Shown here: piece by piece, positions 55,372 through 64,000 of the stretch | How the letters are laid out: the number at the start of each line of letters is the position of its first letter | Position numbering within the stretch: position 1 is the stretch's first letter | Assembly (NCBI RefSeq): GCF_000621205.1 | Contig: NZ_KK211231.1 | Span: 1-64,000 of the forward strand | Length of the DNA stretch: 64,000 nt | Source: Halotalea alkalilenta DSM 17697 | Lineage (GTDB): Bacteria; Pseudomonadota; Gammaproteobacteria; Pseudomonadales; Halomonadaceae | Direction of reading: 5' to 3' | The notes under the pieces: model-generated | What the model saw: the letters and a program-made list of their open reading frames with translations, nothing else | Database searches by the model: none | What the model was told of the DNA's origin: nothing | Made by a program: the position numbers and the translations under genes

Positions 55372-55632
55372 TCTGGGGACATATCCGTCGACACCAGCCG
55401 TGAACGGTTCGAGCAGATCCGTCCAATCCTGGAACGGGCGCGCAAACGCGCCAAGCCACGGACCGTGGATCTGTACGAAGTGTGGTGCGCAGTGCTGTAC
55501 CTGCTGCGCACGGGCTGTCAGTGGCGAGCCCCGCCTAGCGACTTCCCAAAGTGGCGCACGGTACATTCATACTTTGCCAAGTGGAGCGAGCCAGACGACG
55601 AAGGAGTAAGCCTGCTGGCGCGGGCGCTCAAA
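55372..55632 (+). pseudogene. IS5-type transposase N-terminal fragment
   Basis: The reading from about 55372 gives RERFEQIRPILERARKRAKP and VDLYEVWCAVLYLLRTGCQW and RAPPSDFPKWRTVHSYFAKW, typical of the N terminus of IS5-family transposases. It runs without any catalytic residues into the tRNA-Thr terminator, so the rest of the element is lost. It abuts the tRNA, as expected at an island border. Confidence 0.82.
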
Positions 55633-55658
55633 AAAGCCGCCCGGAATGGCGGCTTTTT
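55631..55658 (-). terminator. Terminator of tRNA-Thr
   Basis: AAAAAGCCGCC (55631-55641) pairs with GGCGGCTTTTT (55648-55658). The T-run on the minus strand follows the 3' end of the tRNA. Confidence 0.85.
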
Positions 55659-55694
55659 AACCATAAAAATGGTTTACAAACAACAAATTAGTGT

Positions 55695-55770
55695 TGGTGC
55701 CGGTAATAGGAGTCGAACCTACGACCTTCGCATTACGAATGCGCTGCTCTACCAACTGAGCTATACCGGC
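55695..55770 (-). tRNA. tRNA-Thr (anticodon CGT)
   Basis: A 76-nt cloverleaf reads 5' GCCGGTA ... TACCGGC ACCA. The D arm contains AGTTGGTA, the anticodon loop is TTCGTAA (anticodon CGT, codon ACG), and the T arm is GTAGG TTCGACT CCTAT; the CCA end is encoded. The sequence is very close to E. coli thrW, a known integration site. The 3' end faces the 45.6-55.6 kb accessory region. Confidence 0.95.
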
Positions 55771-55782
55771 GGGCCGGCGCGT

Positions 55783-55811
55783 ATTCTAATCGCTTCGCTC
55801 CAGGCTGAGAA
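55783..55811 (-). promoter_or_regulatory. Promoter of tRNA-Thr
   Basis: On the minus strand TTCTCA (-35), 17-bp spacer and TAGAAT (-10), 12 nt upstream of the tRNA 5' end. Confidence 0.65.
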
Positions 55812-55895
55812 GCCCTTGCGCTCGGTCGGGAGAATCGAGCTGAAACGTTCAGCGCGAGTAGCGTAAGATGACAGGAAATTCATTCGGACTGAACG

Positions 55896-56810
55896 ATGAA
55901 AATCGCCCCGCGTCAGCTCAGCATCTTCGTCGCCATCGCTAGCGAAGGCAGTATCACTGCGGCGGCCGAGCGGCTTTACCTGACCAAGCCGGCGGTCAGC
56001 ATGGCGCTGTCGGAGCTCGAGCGCCAGCTTGGTCATGTGCTCTTCGATCGCCATAAGAATCGCCTCTACATCAATGACCTGGGTAAACGCTTGCTGCCGA
56101 TGGCGGATGAGCTGCTGGCCCGCCATCGGGAGGTGGAGGCGCTGTTTTCGAGCGATGGCGATGTGCTTCGTGGCCAGCTGCGGATCGGTGCCAGCCATAC
56201 CATCGGTAACCAGCTGCTGCCGTGGCTACTGCGCGATTTCCGTGATGCCACCGGCCATCGCGACCAGCGGGTGAGCCTGGCCAACAGCCGTGACGTTTGC
56301 GCAGCACTGGAGCGCTTCGAACTCGATATCGGCCTGATCGAGGGTGAGGCCCAGTCAGGCGAGCTCGAGGTGATCGATTGGTGCCGTGACCGGCTGCTGG
56401 TGGTCGCCGGTCACGATCACCCGCTGGCCTCGTGGGAGCAGCAAGGGCCACTGCCGGTGAGCGCGCTGGAGGGGCAGGCGTGGGTGCTGCGCGAGCAGGG
56501 TTCGGGTACCCGGGAGCAGTTCATGCGCGCGCTGTCGACGCGCCTAGAGCGCTGGGAGGCGAGCCTGGAGCTCAACTCGGCGGAAGCGATCATCAATGCC
56601 ACCGCGGCGGGGCTCGGCTTGACCTGCGTTTCCGAGCGGGAGGCGAGCCATGCACTGCGCGACGGTCGGTTGGTGGAACTGGAGATCAGGCTCGAGGATG
56701 GCTCGAGACTCGTGATCGAACGCCTGTTCCACCTGCTGGTTCACCGCGACAAGTACCGAAGCGCTCTGGTCAAACGCTTCATCGAATTCTGCCTCGCGCG
56801 GGAAGAGTGA
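55896..56810 (+). CDS. LysR family transcriptional regulator
   Basis: This 304-aa regulator has the LysR winged helix-turn-helix (LSIFVAIASEGSITAAAERL, TKPAVSMALSELERQLGHVL) and a CbbR/CysB-like effector domain (RIGASHTIGNQLLPWLL). It lies next to tRNA-Thr and tail to tail with a small membrane protein gene. No divergent target is visible; the 125 nt to the tRNA promoter is the only upstream region. Confidence 0.92.
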   Translation: MKIAPRQLSIFVAIASEGSITAAAERLYLTKPAVSMALSELERQLGHVLFDRHKNRLYINDLGKRLLPMADELLARHREVEALFSSDGDVLRGQLRIGASHTIGNQLLPWLLRDFRDATGHRDQRVSLANSRDVCAALERFELDIGLIEGEAQSGELEVIDWCRDRLLVVAGHDHPLASWEQQGPLPVSALEGQAWVLREQGSGTREQFMRALSTRLERWEASLELNSAEAIINATAAGLGLTCVSEREASHALRDGRLVELEIRLEDGSRLVIERLFHLLVHRDKYRSALVKRFIEFCLAREE

Positions 56811-56816
56811 GCCCGC

Positions 56817-57089
56817 TCAGTCGTCGGCACCGAACAACCTAAGCACGGTGGCAGAAACCAACGCTGCGATGAACGCCAGGCACACTACGCCCAGCTGGAG
56901 CAGACAAGGCCAGGCGGTGAAGTTGGGTTCCCATTTGAGCAACGCGACGAATGCATAACCCGTCACCAGAACCAGGCATCCCGTCGCGAGTGGCAATCGC
57001 AGCCTGTTGGTGATCCTCATTTCGTATCTCATCTCGTTCCACGACGTCCGAAAACGTATCGACCGACGACAACGGGTAGGCGCATCCAT
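56817..57089 (-). CDS. Small membrane protein (90 aa)
   Basis: The product has a basic N terminus (CRRSIRFRTSWNEMRYEMR) and two membrane helices (about residues 35-53 and 64-84) and ends LRLFGADD. AGGAG lies 4 nt before the ATG at 57089. It looks like a small inner-membrane protein of unknown function, convergent with the LysR gene. Confidence 0.6.
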   Translation of the reverse strand: MDAPTRCRRSIRFRTSWNEMRYEMRITNRLRLPLATGCLVLVTGYAFVALLKWEPNFTAWPCLLQLGVVCLAFIAALVSATVLRLFGADD

Positions 57090-57229
57090 CACGCTCCTAC
57101 CTTAACTCAATATAAAGATAGTATCGCCCCTTCCTTCGCGGCGCCAGACGACTCTTTGCCGCATGCCGCAACGCCCCTCGAAGGCGATGCGCTATCCTCG
57201 TTGAAACTTCGCAAATGGTGGAGAACGAG

Positions 57230-59467
57230 ATGTCCATCCATGCTCTCAGCACGCTCAAGGTTCCCTATCTAGGCTTGGCGCCGGCGCGGCTGGCCGAGTT
57301 CGAGCGACGTGCCGAGGCGCTGCTGGCGCGCATGACCCTCGAAGAGAAGATCGGCCAGATGACCCAGTTCACCAGCGACCGGGATGTCACCGGGCCCTCG
57401 GTGCGCGACGACTACGAGCAGGACATCCGCGCCGGCCGGGTCGGGTCGGTCTTCAACAGCTTCGATGCCGACTTCACCCGGCGAATGCAACGTCTCGCGG
57501 TCGAGGGTAGCCGTCTCGGCATCCCGCTGCTGTTCGGCTATGACGTGATCCACGGCTTTCGCACCATCTTCCCGATCCCGCTGGCGATGGCTTCGAGCTG
57601 GCACCCGGAGGCGATAGAGGCAGCGTCCAGGGTCGCCGCGCGCGAGGCCGCCTCGGCCGGTATCCATTGGGTGTTCACGCCGATGGTCGATATCGGCCGC
57701 GATCCACGCTGGGGCCGCGTGATGGAAGGCGCGGGAGAGGACCCGCTGCTCGGAGGCCTGGTCGCCGCCGCTCAGATACGCGGACTGCAAGGAGACTCGA
57801 TCGAGTCAATCGACAGCGTCGCAGCCTGCGTCAAGCACTACGCCGCCTACGGCGCGGCCGAAGCAGGACGCGACTACAACGGCGTGGATATCTCCGAACG
57901 GGTGCTGAGGAGCGTCTACCTGCCGCCGTTCAAGACGGCGATCGACTCGGGGGTCGCTACGCTGATGACCGCCTTCAACGCGCTCGACGGTGTGCCGGCG
58001 AGCTGCAACCCCTTGCTGCTGGACCAGATCCTGCGCCACGAATGGGGCTTCGAGGGCCTGGTGGTGACCGACTACACCGCGGTGATGGAGCTGATCCACC
58101 ACGGCGTCGCCGAGGACTCGAAGGATGCCGCCCGGCTGGCGGTCAATGCCGGGGTCGACATGGACATGCAGGATGGCTACTTCCTCGACCACCTCGCCGA
58201 ACTGGTCGCCGAGGGAGCCGTCGATGGCGCACGCATCGACCAGGCGGTGAAGCGCATCCTGGTGCTCAAGTACGCCCTCGGACTGTTCGACGACCCCTAC
58301 CGCTACAGCGACGAACAGCGCGAGCGCACGACCCTGCTCGCCCCCGAGCATCTCGAGACCGCACGCGCGATCGCGCGTGAATCGATGGTGCTGCTCGAAA
58401 ACGATGGCCTGCTGCCGCTCTCCGATCAGCTCGAGCGGGTAGCGCTGATCGGCCCGCTGGCCGACTCGCACGCGGACCTGCTCGGTCCCTGGCACGGCGA
58501 CGGACGAGCGGATGAAGTGACCAGCGTGCTCGAAGCGCTCGGCGACCGCCTGCCCGATGCGTTGATCACCCATAGTCGTGGCGTACCGAAGACGAACGAG
58601 AACGGCCATCGGCATAAAGTGAAGGAAGCGATCGACGCAGCGGTACGCGAGGCAAGCCAGGCACAGGTCGCGATCCTAGTGCTCGGCGAGCGCGAGTCCA
58701 TGAGCGGCGAGGCGGCGAGCCGTGCCGACATCGGGCTGCCGGGCCACCAGCTCGAGCTCGCCCTGAAGGTGATCGGCACCGGTACGCCAACCGTGGTGGT
58801 GACGATGAGCGGTCGCCCGCTGGTACTCAGCGAACTCGCCCCCAAGGCCCAGGCGCTGCTGCATGCTTGGTGGCCGGGGATCGAGGGCGCCGCGGCGCTG
58901 GTCGAGCTGCTGTTCGGCGACCACGCGCCCTGCGCACGGCTGCCGATGGGCTTTCCCCGCGCGGTCGGCCAGCTGCCGCTGTACTACGCTCAGGCGCCGA
59001 CCGGCCGTCCATTCGACGCTGGTGAACGCTATACCTCGAAGTATCTCGATGTCGCCAACACCCCGCTGTATCCCTTCGGCCATGGCCTTGGCTACGCCCG
59101 CATCGAATACGGCACGCCCCGTCTCGACCGTGATCTGATCGAAGGCGAGCACGACACCGTCGAACTACGCATAGAGCTTTCCAACCAGGGCGAGCGCCCC
59201 GGGGTGGAGGTGGTCCAGCTCTACCTGCGCGATCCCGTGGCCAGTATCAGCCGGCCCGTGCGCGAACTGATCGACTTCGCCCGCGTGACCCTCGAACCCG
59301 GAGAGAGTCGGGAGGTCGGCTTCGTCGTCGGCCTCGGCCAGCTGGGCTTCATCAGCCATGACCTCGCCTGGCGGGTCGAGCCCGGCCGCTTCGAGCTCCA
59401 TATCGGCCCCGACTGCCAGCGTACCCAGTGCGTCGGCTTCGACTATCGACCGGCGAAGCGGCGCTAG
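57230..59467 (+). CDS. Glycoside hydrolase family 3 beta-glucosidase (BglX-like)
   Basis: This 745-aa enzyme hydrolyses terminal beta-glucosyl residues from oligosaccharides. Its three GH3 parts are an N-terminal barrel (LARMTLEEKIGQMTQF, VFTPMVDIGRDPRWGRVMEG), a beta-sandwich with MSGRPLVLSELAP and WWPGIEGAAALVELLFGDH, and a fibronectin-like C-terminal domain (VELRIELSNQGERPGVEVV). The nucleophile is Asp281 in LVVTDYTAVM. It lacks the signal peptide of E. coli BglX, so it would be cytoplasmic if the start (57230, GGAGA 7 nt upstream) is right. It could process imported gluco-oligosaccharides. Confidence 0.93.
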   Translation: MSIHALSTLKVPYLGLAPARLAEFERRAEALLARMTLEEKIGQMTQFTSDRDVTGPSVRDDYEQDIRAGRVGSVFNSFDADFTRRMQRLAVEGSRLGIPLLFGYDVIHGFRTIFPIPLAMASSWHPEAIEAASRVAAREAASAGIHWVFTPMVDIGRDPRWGRVMEGAGEDPLLGGLVAAAQIRGLQGDSIESIDSVAACVKHYAAYGAAEAGRDYNGVDISERVLRSVYLPPFKTAIDSGVATLMTAFNALDGVPASCNPLLLDQILRHEWGFEGLVVTDYTAVMELIHHGVAEDSKDAARLAVNAGVDMDMQDGYFLDHLAELVAEGAVDGARIDQAVKRILVLKYALGLFDDPYRYSDEQRERTTLLAPEHLETARAIARESMVLLENDGLLPLSDQLERVALIGPLADSHADLLGPWHGDGRADEVTSVLEALGDRLPDALITHSRGVPKTNENGHRHKVKEAIDAAVREASQAQVAILVLGERESMSGEAASRADIGLPGHQLELALKVIGTGTPTVVVTMSGRPLVLSELAPKAQALLHAWWPGIEGAAALVELLFGDHAPCARLPMGFPRAVGQLPLYYAQAPTGRPFDAGERYTSKYLDVANTPLYPFGHGLGYARIEYGTPRLDRDLIEGEHDTVELRIELSNQGERPGVEVVQLYLRDPVASISRPVRELIDFARVTLEPGESREVGFVVGLGQLGFISHDLAWRVEPGRFELHIGPDCQRTQCVGFDYRPAKRR

Positions 59468-59496
59468 AGCCATTTTCCCACCCTCATCAACGAAAA

Positions 59497-59537
59497 CCGC
59501 CCCACCGCTAATCGATTACGCGGTGGGGCGGCGTCTT
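59497..59537. terminator. Terminator shared by bglX-like gene and tctA
   Basis: CCGCCCCACCGC (59497-59508) pairs with GCGGTGGGGCGG (59520-59531). A minus-strand TTTT follows, so it ends the tct operon and probably also limits the plus-strand gene. Confidence 0.78.
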
Positions 59538-59549
59538 CAGCCCAGCGGC

Positions 59550-61058
59550 TCAGCCTCCGGCGCGCACGGTGCGCAGCCGCCGACGCCAGCCGCGCAGCAT
59601 CGGCAGTACGATCATCAGCGCGGTCAACGCCCAGACGCCCCAGCAGATCGGGCTGGAGAAGAGGATGCCGAGATCGCCGTTGGAGATCGAAAGCGCTCGA
59701 CGCAGGTTCTGCTCCATCAGTCCGCCGAGGATGAAACCGAGCAGGATCGCTGACAGCGGGAAGTCGAACTTGCGCAGGATGTAGCCGATCACGCCGATCG
59801 CGATCATCAAAAACAGGTCGAACGTGGTGGCATGCACCGCGTACACCCCGATCGAGGTGATGATCGCGATCGCCGGCACCAGCGCCCAGTAAGGCACGGC
59901 GAGGATCTTGGTGAATATCCGGATCATCGGTACGTTCATCACGATCAGCATCAGGTTGGCGATGAACAGCGATGCGATCAGTCCCCAGACGATGTCCGGC
60001 TGGTTCTGGAACAGTAACGGCCCCGGTGTGATGTTGTAGAGCGTCAGTGCGCCGAGCATCACCGCGGTGGTGCCCGAGCCCGGCACCCCGAGCGTCAGCA
60101 TCGGCACCATCGAGCCGCAGGCAGAGGCGCTGTTGGCGGTCTCCGGGGCGGCGAGGCCGCGCAGGTCGCCCTTGCCGAAGGTGCCCTCCTGGTCGTTGAT
60201 CCGCTTTTCGGACATGTAGGCCACGGCGCTTGCAAGCGTCGCTCCCGCGCCGGGCAGGATGCCGAGGAAGAAGCCGATCGCCCCGCCGCGCAGATTGGTC
60301 AGGAAGACCGACGCCCCCTCCTTGAGATTGAACAGCATCCGTCCGCTGGCCTGGATCGCCTTCTGGCCGCGATGGGTGCGCTCGAGCAGCACCAGGATCT
60401 CGCTGACGCTGAACAGGCCGAGCACCAGGACGACGAACTGGATGCCGTCGGAGAGCCCGAGACTGCCGAAGGTGAAGCGATAGACGCCGCTGTTGGAGTC
60501 GATGCCCACGCTCGACAGGAACAACCCGATCATCGCCGCGACCGCGGTCTTGAGTGGCTTGTTGCCGGCCATGCCGGCAAGGCAGACGATCGCGAACACC
60601 ATCAGCGCGAAGTACTCCGCCGGGCCGAAGGCGACCGCCCAGCTCGCCAGCAGCGGGGCGAAGATCACCACCCCGATGGTGGCCATCAGGCCACCGATGA
60701 ACGAGCTCCAGGCCGAGATCGAAAGCGCGATCCCGCCCTTGCCCTGGCGCGCCAGCGGGTAGCCGTCGAGGGTGGTCATCACCGCCGAGGCTTCGCCCGG
60801 GATGTTGAGCAGGATCGAGGAGATACGGCCGCCGTACTCGCAGCCGAGATAGACCGCGGCGAGCAGGATCAGCGCGGTCTCGGGCGGCAGGCCGAGAGCG
60901 AAAGCGATCGGGATCAAAAGCGCGACGCCATTGATCGGGCCGAGGCCGGGCAGGAGACCTACGATGGTGCCGATCAGGGTGCCGCAGAGGGCGGTGAACA
61001 GGTTGAACGGCGTCGTCGCGACACCGAAGCCCTGGCCCAGGTAGGACAAGGTTTCCAT
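59550..61058 (-). CDS. tctA: Tripartite tricarboxylate transporter permease TctA
   Basis: This 502-aa large membrane subunit of a TTT-family transporter carries a substrate across the inner membrane with TctB and the binding protein TctC. Family signatures include GLLPGLGPINGVALLIPIAF, YGGRISSILLNIPGEASAVM, and KPLKTAVAAMIGLFLSSVG. About 12 helices, with the duplicated PGLG- and PGAG-type loops (ILPGAGATLASAVAYM). The start MET-Thr at 61058 is just 5 nt downstream of tctB. Substrate citrate or another carboxylate is not determined. Confidence 0.93.
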   Translation of the reverse strand: METLSYLGQGFGVATTPFNLFTALCGTLIGTIVGLLPGLGPINGVALLIPIAFALGLPPETALILLAAVYLGCEYGGRISSILLNIPGEASAVMTTLDGYPLARQGKGGIALSISAWSSFIGGLMATIGVVIFAPLLASWAVAFGPAEYFALMVFAIVCLAGMAGNKPLKTAVAAMIGLFLSSVGIDSNSGVYRFTFGSLGLSDGIQFVVLVLGLFSVSEILVLLERTHRGQKAIQASGRMLFNLKEGASVFLTNLRGGAIGFFLGILPGAGATLASAVAYMSEKRINDQEGTFGKGDLRGLAAPETANSASACGSMVPMLTLGVPGSGTTAVMLGALTLYNITPGPLLFQNQPDIVWGLIASLFIANLMLIVMNVPMIRIFTKILAVPYWALVPAIAIITSIGVYAVHATTFDLFLMIAIGVIGYILRKFDFPLSAILLGFILGGLMEQNLRRALSISNGDLGILFSSPICWGVWALTALMIVLPMLRGWRRRLRTVRAGG

Positions 61059-61062
61059 GGTT

Positions 61063-61521
61063 CTAGAACTCCAGGGAAGAGAGGATGCCCAGCGGCAGGG
61101 GCACATCGAGGATACGGTCGAACAGCCAATAGAAGCCGATCGACATCAGCACGCCGCCGATCAGGCTGGCGATCCAGGTACCGCCATAGAGCCGCCCCAT
61201 CAGCACCGCGAAGCCGAAGCTCGAGACGATGAAGCCGAGCATCTCGTAGCAGGCGGCGAAGATCGTGAACAGCACCACGCAGAGCGTGATCTTGGCCAGC
61301 ACGTGCCGGTCGAGGTGTTCGTCTCCCTCGCCGAGGGTGATCGTACCCGGCCGGAACAGCAGGTAGAGGGTACCGGCCATGATTAGCGTCAGCAGCAGCA
61401 GCGGATAGGCGCGCGGCCCGACCGGCTCGTAGGAGAAAGGCGCGTGATAGCCGAAAGCGATCACCGCCAGGATGGCGCAGACCAGCAGCAGCACGGCGAG
61501 AAAGACGCGTTGGTAGATCAT
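61063..61521 (-). CDS. tctB: Tripartite tricarboxylate transporter small subunit TctB
   Basis: This 152-aa protein has four membrane helices (MIYQRVFLAVLLLVCAILAV first) and is the small subunit that pairs with TctA. The start at 61521 has GGAGGT 7-8 nt upstream, better than the more upstream ATG at 61536. Gene order (C-B-A) and spacing match other tct operons. Confidence 0.9.
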   Translation of the reverse strand: MIYQRVFLAVLLLVCAILAVIAFGYHAPFSYEPVGPRAYPLLLLTLIMAGTLYLLFRPGTITLGEGDEHLDRHVLAKITLCVVLFTIFAACYEMLGFIVSSFGFAVLMGRLYGGTWIASLIGGVLMSIGFYWLFDRILDVPLPLGILSSLEF

Positions 61522-61590
61522 CAAGATGACCTCCATGGAAGCGATGGGAGCCCAGGCGGGCGCATCCGGCGGACACGCCCGCGGCGACGA

Positions 61591-62598
61591 TTACTGGATC
61601 AGGCCAAACTCGGTGGCCATCTGCCGGTAAAGGGCGACCTGTTCGTCGACGTACTGGCGCAGCTCATCGCCGGTCATCGCGAAGGGGAACATGTCGCGAT
61701 CCGCGCGCAGCTGGGCGAACTCCTCGGTCTCCAGCAGCGTATCGAAGGCCTCGACCCACCAGTCGTAGGCCTCCTCCGAGACATCCGGCCCGACGTAGAA
61801 GCCGCGGACTACCGGCCAATTGATGTCGTAGCCCTGCTCGATCGCGGTGGGCACCTGGGAGGCCAGTTCGCCGGGCAGGCGCTCCTCGGCGAACACCGCC
61901 AGCACCCGGACGTCGCCGGATTCGACATGCGGCATGGTGTCGGCGATGTCGGAGCTCGCGACCTGGATATGGCTACCGAGCAGCGCGGTGATCAGCTCGC
62001 CCCCACCCTCCATCGCGACGTAGCGCATCGCCCGCGGATCGATGCCGGCGGCCCTGGCCATCAGCGCGGTCTGCATCCAGTCCTGGCTGCCCACCGTGCC
62101 GCCGGCGCCGATCACCACCTCGCCCGGATTGCTCTTCAACGCATCGACCAGGTCGTCGAGGTCCTGGAACGGCGAATCAGCGCGCACCACCAGCGCACCG
62201 TAGGTGGTACCAACGCCTGCGAGCCACTTCACCGCCTGCTCATCGAAGCGGCCGAACTTGCCCTGGGCGAGGTTGAGCAACGAGCCGCTGGACCAGGCGA
62301 CGATGGTGCCCTCCTCGCCCGAACGCTGCGCGGCGACCGCGTTGTAGGCCACCGCGCCGATCCCACCCGGCATGTAGGTGACGCGCATCGGCGACGACAG
62401 CAGGCCCTGCTGCACCAGCGCGCTCTGGGCCAGCTTGCAGGTCAGGTCGAAGCCACCGCCGGGCGAGGCGGGGGCGATGCACTCGGGACGACGCGGCTCC
62501 TCGGACATCGCCGGCTGGGCGACGGCTAGGCCGAGAAGACACGCCACCGACAGCAGCAAGCGGGCGCCGGAAAAGGGTTGGAAGGTGGACGGGGACAT
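61591..62598 (-). CDS. tctC: Tripartite tricarboxylate transporter substrate-binding protein TctC
   Basis: This 335-aa periplasmic receptor begins with a signal peptide (ARLLLSVACLLGLAVAQPAMS) and has the TctC/Bug fold (CIAPASPGGGFDLTCKLAQSAL; PGGIGAVAYNAV; IGAGGTVGSQDWM). The pair of loops including ASPGGG binds the carboxylate. The ATG at 62598 has AGGAG 6 nt upstream. It is the first gene of the operon, divergent from the tctDE regulatory genes across about 200 nt. Confidence 0.93.
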   Translation of the reverse strand: MSPSTFQPFSGARLLLSVACLLGLAVAQPAMSEEPRRPECIAPASPGGGFDLTCKLAQSALVQQGLLSSPMRVTYMPGGIGAVAYNAVAAQRSGEEGTIVAWSSGSLLNLAQGKFGRFDEQAVKWLAGVGTTYGALVVRADSPFQDLDDLVDALKSNPGEVVIGAGGTVGSQDWMQTALMARAAGIDPRAMRYVAMEGGGELITALLGSHIQVASSDIADTMPHVESGDVRVLAVFAEERLPGELASQVPTAIEQGYDINWPVVRGFYVGPDVSEEAYDWWVEAFDTLLETEEFAQLRADRDMFPFAMTGDELRQYVDEQVALYRQMATEFGLIQ

Positions 62599-62797
62599 CG
62601 GGTTCTCCTGGATTCTTCGGGCAGCGGGCGCCGGCTCGGCCAAGGACCGAGACCAAAGTGCTAGGGGGATGTCGATTATCTTTTTCTCCCCCGCCCGATA
62701 CCCTCACATGGGGTGCCGCGCGGTTGACGCGGCCGACGATTCACTCGGCGTCCAGGCTATCGAGCGAGACTTTCAACAAGCTTTCAGGAGAGCCGCG

Positions 62798-63484
62798 ATG
62801 CGTATCCTATTGGTCGAAGACCACCCTTCGCTGTCGGTCACCCTCACCGATGCGCTGCGCGCATCGAACTGGGCGGTGGATGCCTGTGGCGACGGGCTGA
62901 CCGCGCAGACCATGCTCGAGACCGAGCGCTATACCATGCTGCTGCTCGACATCGGCCTGCCCGGGCTCGACGGCTTCGCGCTGCTGGCCTGGCTCAGGCG
63001 CCGCGACAGCCGGCTGCCGGTGCTCCTGATCTCGGCCCGCGGCAACATCAACGACCGGGTCAAGGGGCTCAACCTCGGCGCCGACGACTACCTGGTCAAA
63101 CCCTTCTCGCTCTCCGAGCTGGAGGCGCGGATCAACGCCGTACTCAGGCGGACCCGTCACGACGGCCAGCGCCTGCATCACTGCGGTGCGCTCGCCTACG
63201 ACACCGAGGATCGCCAGTTCACCCTCGGCCAGCGCCCGCTCGCGCTGACCCAGCGCGAACTCGCGGTGCTCGAGATCCTGATCAGCCGCAGCGGCAGGAT
63301 CGTCAGCAAGGAGCAGCTCGCAGGCCAGGTATTCTGCAATGAGGAATCGGGCTCGTTCGATGCGATCGAGGTCTACATCCATCGGCTGCGCAAGAAGCTC
63401 GCCAGCGCCGACGTGCGCATCGTCACCTTCCGCGGCCTGGGCTATCAGCTCGAGACGATTACCCGTGAGGCCATCGCCGAGTGA
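62798..63484 (+). CDS. tctD: Response regulator of the tct operon
   Basis: This 228-aa OmpR-type regulator has the receiver Asp51 (MLLLDIGLPGLDGF), the signalling Lys in DDYLVKPFSLSELEAR and a winged helix (ALTQRELAVLEILISRSGR, then SFDAIEVYIHRLRKKL). AGGAG is 7 nt from the ATG. It is divergent from tctC and overlaps the kinase gene by 4 nt, so it most likely activates tctCBA in response to the transported carboxylate. Confidence 0.92.
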   Translation: MRILLVEDHPSLSVTLTDALRASNWAVDACGDGLTAQTMLETERYTMLLLDIGLPGLDGFALLAWLRRRDSRLPVLLISARGNINDRVKGLNLGADDYLVKPFSLSELEARINAVLRRTRHDGQRLHHCGALAYDTEDRQFTLGQRPLALTQRELAVLEILISRSGRIVSKEQLAGQVFCNEESGSFDAIEVYIHRLRKKLASADVRIVTFRGLGYQLETITREAIAE

Positions 63485-64000
63485 GCCCCGGTTCGGTTCG
63501 CACTCCCTCGCTGCGCGGCAGGCTGCTGGGCTGGATCGGCCTGGCGCTGCTGGCGCTGCTCGGCCTCGCCGCGCTGAAGAGCTGGCTCGATGCTCGCGCC
63601 AACGCCGAGATCGCCTACGACCGCTCGCTGCTGACCGCCGCAAGGGTGATCGGCGATTCGCTGCAGGTCGAGGGCGAGCAGCTGATCGCCAATGTGCCCT
63701 ATTCGGTGCTCGACCCCTTCTCGCTGGACAGCGGCGGTAGCGCCTACTACCAGGTGATCGACCCACGCGGTCGCCAGGCCGCCGGTTTCGTCGATCTTCC
63801 CGCCCCCCCCGAAGGGCTCGCGCTCACCCGTCGCTATCCGGCGCTGGCGCGCTTTTTCGATGCCGACTACGGCAACCGCGAGGTACGGGTGGTCTCGCTG
63901 CTGGTACCGCTCTCCGACGCCCGACTCAGCGGCATGGCGGAGATCCGCGTCGCCGAGCATCGCGACATCCACCGCCAGCTGATGCGCCAGCTGCTGGAGC
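63481..64000 (+). CDS. tctE: Sensor histidine kinase TctE-like (partial, runs off right edge)
   Basis: Only the N-terminal 173 codons are present. They begin with a GTG overlapping tctD (GTGA), then a membrane helix (LLGWIGLALLALLGLAAL) and a periplasmic sensor region of the 2CSK_N type (AYDRSLLTAARVIGDSL, then YYQVIDPRGRQAAGF). The kinase domains lie beyond the window edge, so the call depends on gene order and the sensor domain. Confidence 0.85.
   Translation, partial: MSPGSVRTPSLRGRLLGWIGLALLALLGLAALKSWLDARANAEIAYDRSLLTAARVIGDSLQVEGEQLIANVPYSVLDPFSLDSGGSAYYQVIDPRGRQAAGFVDLPAPPEGLALTRRYPALARFFDADYGNREVRVVSLLVPLSDARLSGMAEIRVAEHRDIHRQLMRQLLE

Overview
The window reads as chromosomal DNA of a G+C-rich gammaproteobacterium, most likely a halophile or relative of the Halomonadaceae. 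That placement is an inference from three things: the tRNA-Thr(CGT), which closely matches the enterobacterial thrW gene; the gene set (purEK, edd/eda, ProP with a coiled-coil tail, tctABC-tctDE, a giant cyclic beta-glucan synthase); and the coding bias. No rRNA, CRISPR array, plasmid origin or integrase was seen. One tRNA is present.

Layout. 1-12.2 kb: a stretch of ordinary genes (glutathione peroxidase, FAH-family hydrolase, PsiE-like protein, cytochrome b561, YceI, a three-subunit membrane-bound gluconate dehydrogenase, a kinase-fold protein, MipA, a GNAT and purEK), bracketed by a perfect 139-bp inverted repeat (1-139 and 11778-11916). 12.2-25 kb: LysR regulators, a YcaC-type hydrolase, an acetylpolyamine amidohydrolase with an MHS transporter, ProP, a YdcJ/HglS-type enzyme, and the Entner-Doudoroff pair edd and eda, with eda in a RidA-containing operon. 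Gluconate dehydrogenase, Edd and Eda suggest strong sugar-acid metabolism. 25-28.3 kb: a tract of very small genes (34-79 codons), several with strong ribosome binding sites and one membrane segment. 28.5-37.1 kb: one 2859-codon cyclic beta-1,2-glucan synthase. 37-42 kb: two small unknown genes, a formate/nitrite-type channel, and a LysR-pirin divergent pair.

42.2-55.7 kb looks like accessory DNA. It begins with a metal operon (HMA chaperone, P1B-type ATPase, DsbB, DsbA) driven by a MerR/CadR-type promoter with no merR gene nearby. It continues into an A+T-richer patch with an AAA ATPase, a secreted cysteine-rich peptide, a structured small RNA with its own promoter immediately upstream of a frameshifted NYN-domain nuclease-like gene, and a decayed IS3 element. 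It ends with a kup-kdpD(short)-kdpE operon and an IS5-type transposase fragment next to the 3' end of tRNA-Thr(CGT). The tRNA orientation fits an island integrated at its 3' end, but no integrase or second attachment site is visible.

55.9-64 kb returns to ordinary genes: a LysR regulator, a GH3 beta-glucosidase, and a tripartite tricarboxylate transporter (tctABC) divergent from its two-component system tctDE; tctE runs off the right edge. The most unusual item is the 48.2-49.0 kb small RNA plus NYN module; the second is the Dsb-coupled metal ATPase operon with a CSC rather than CPC transport motif.
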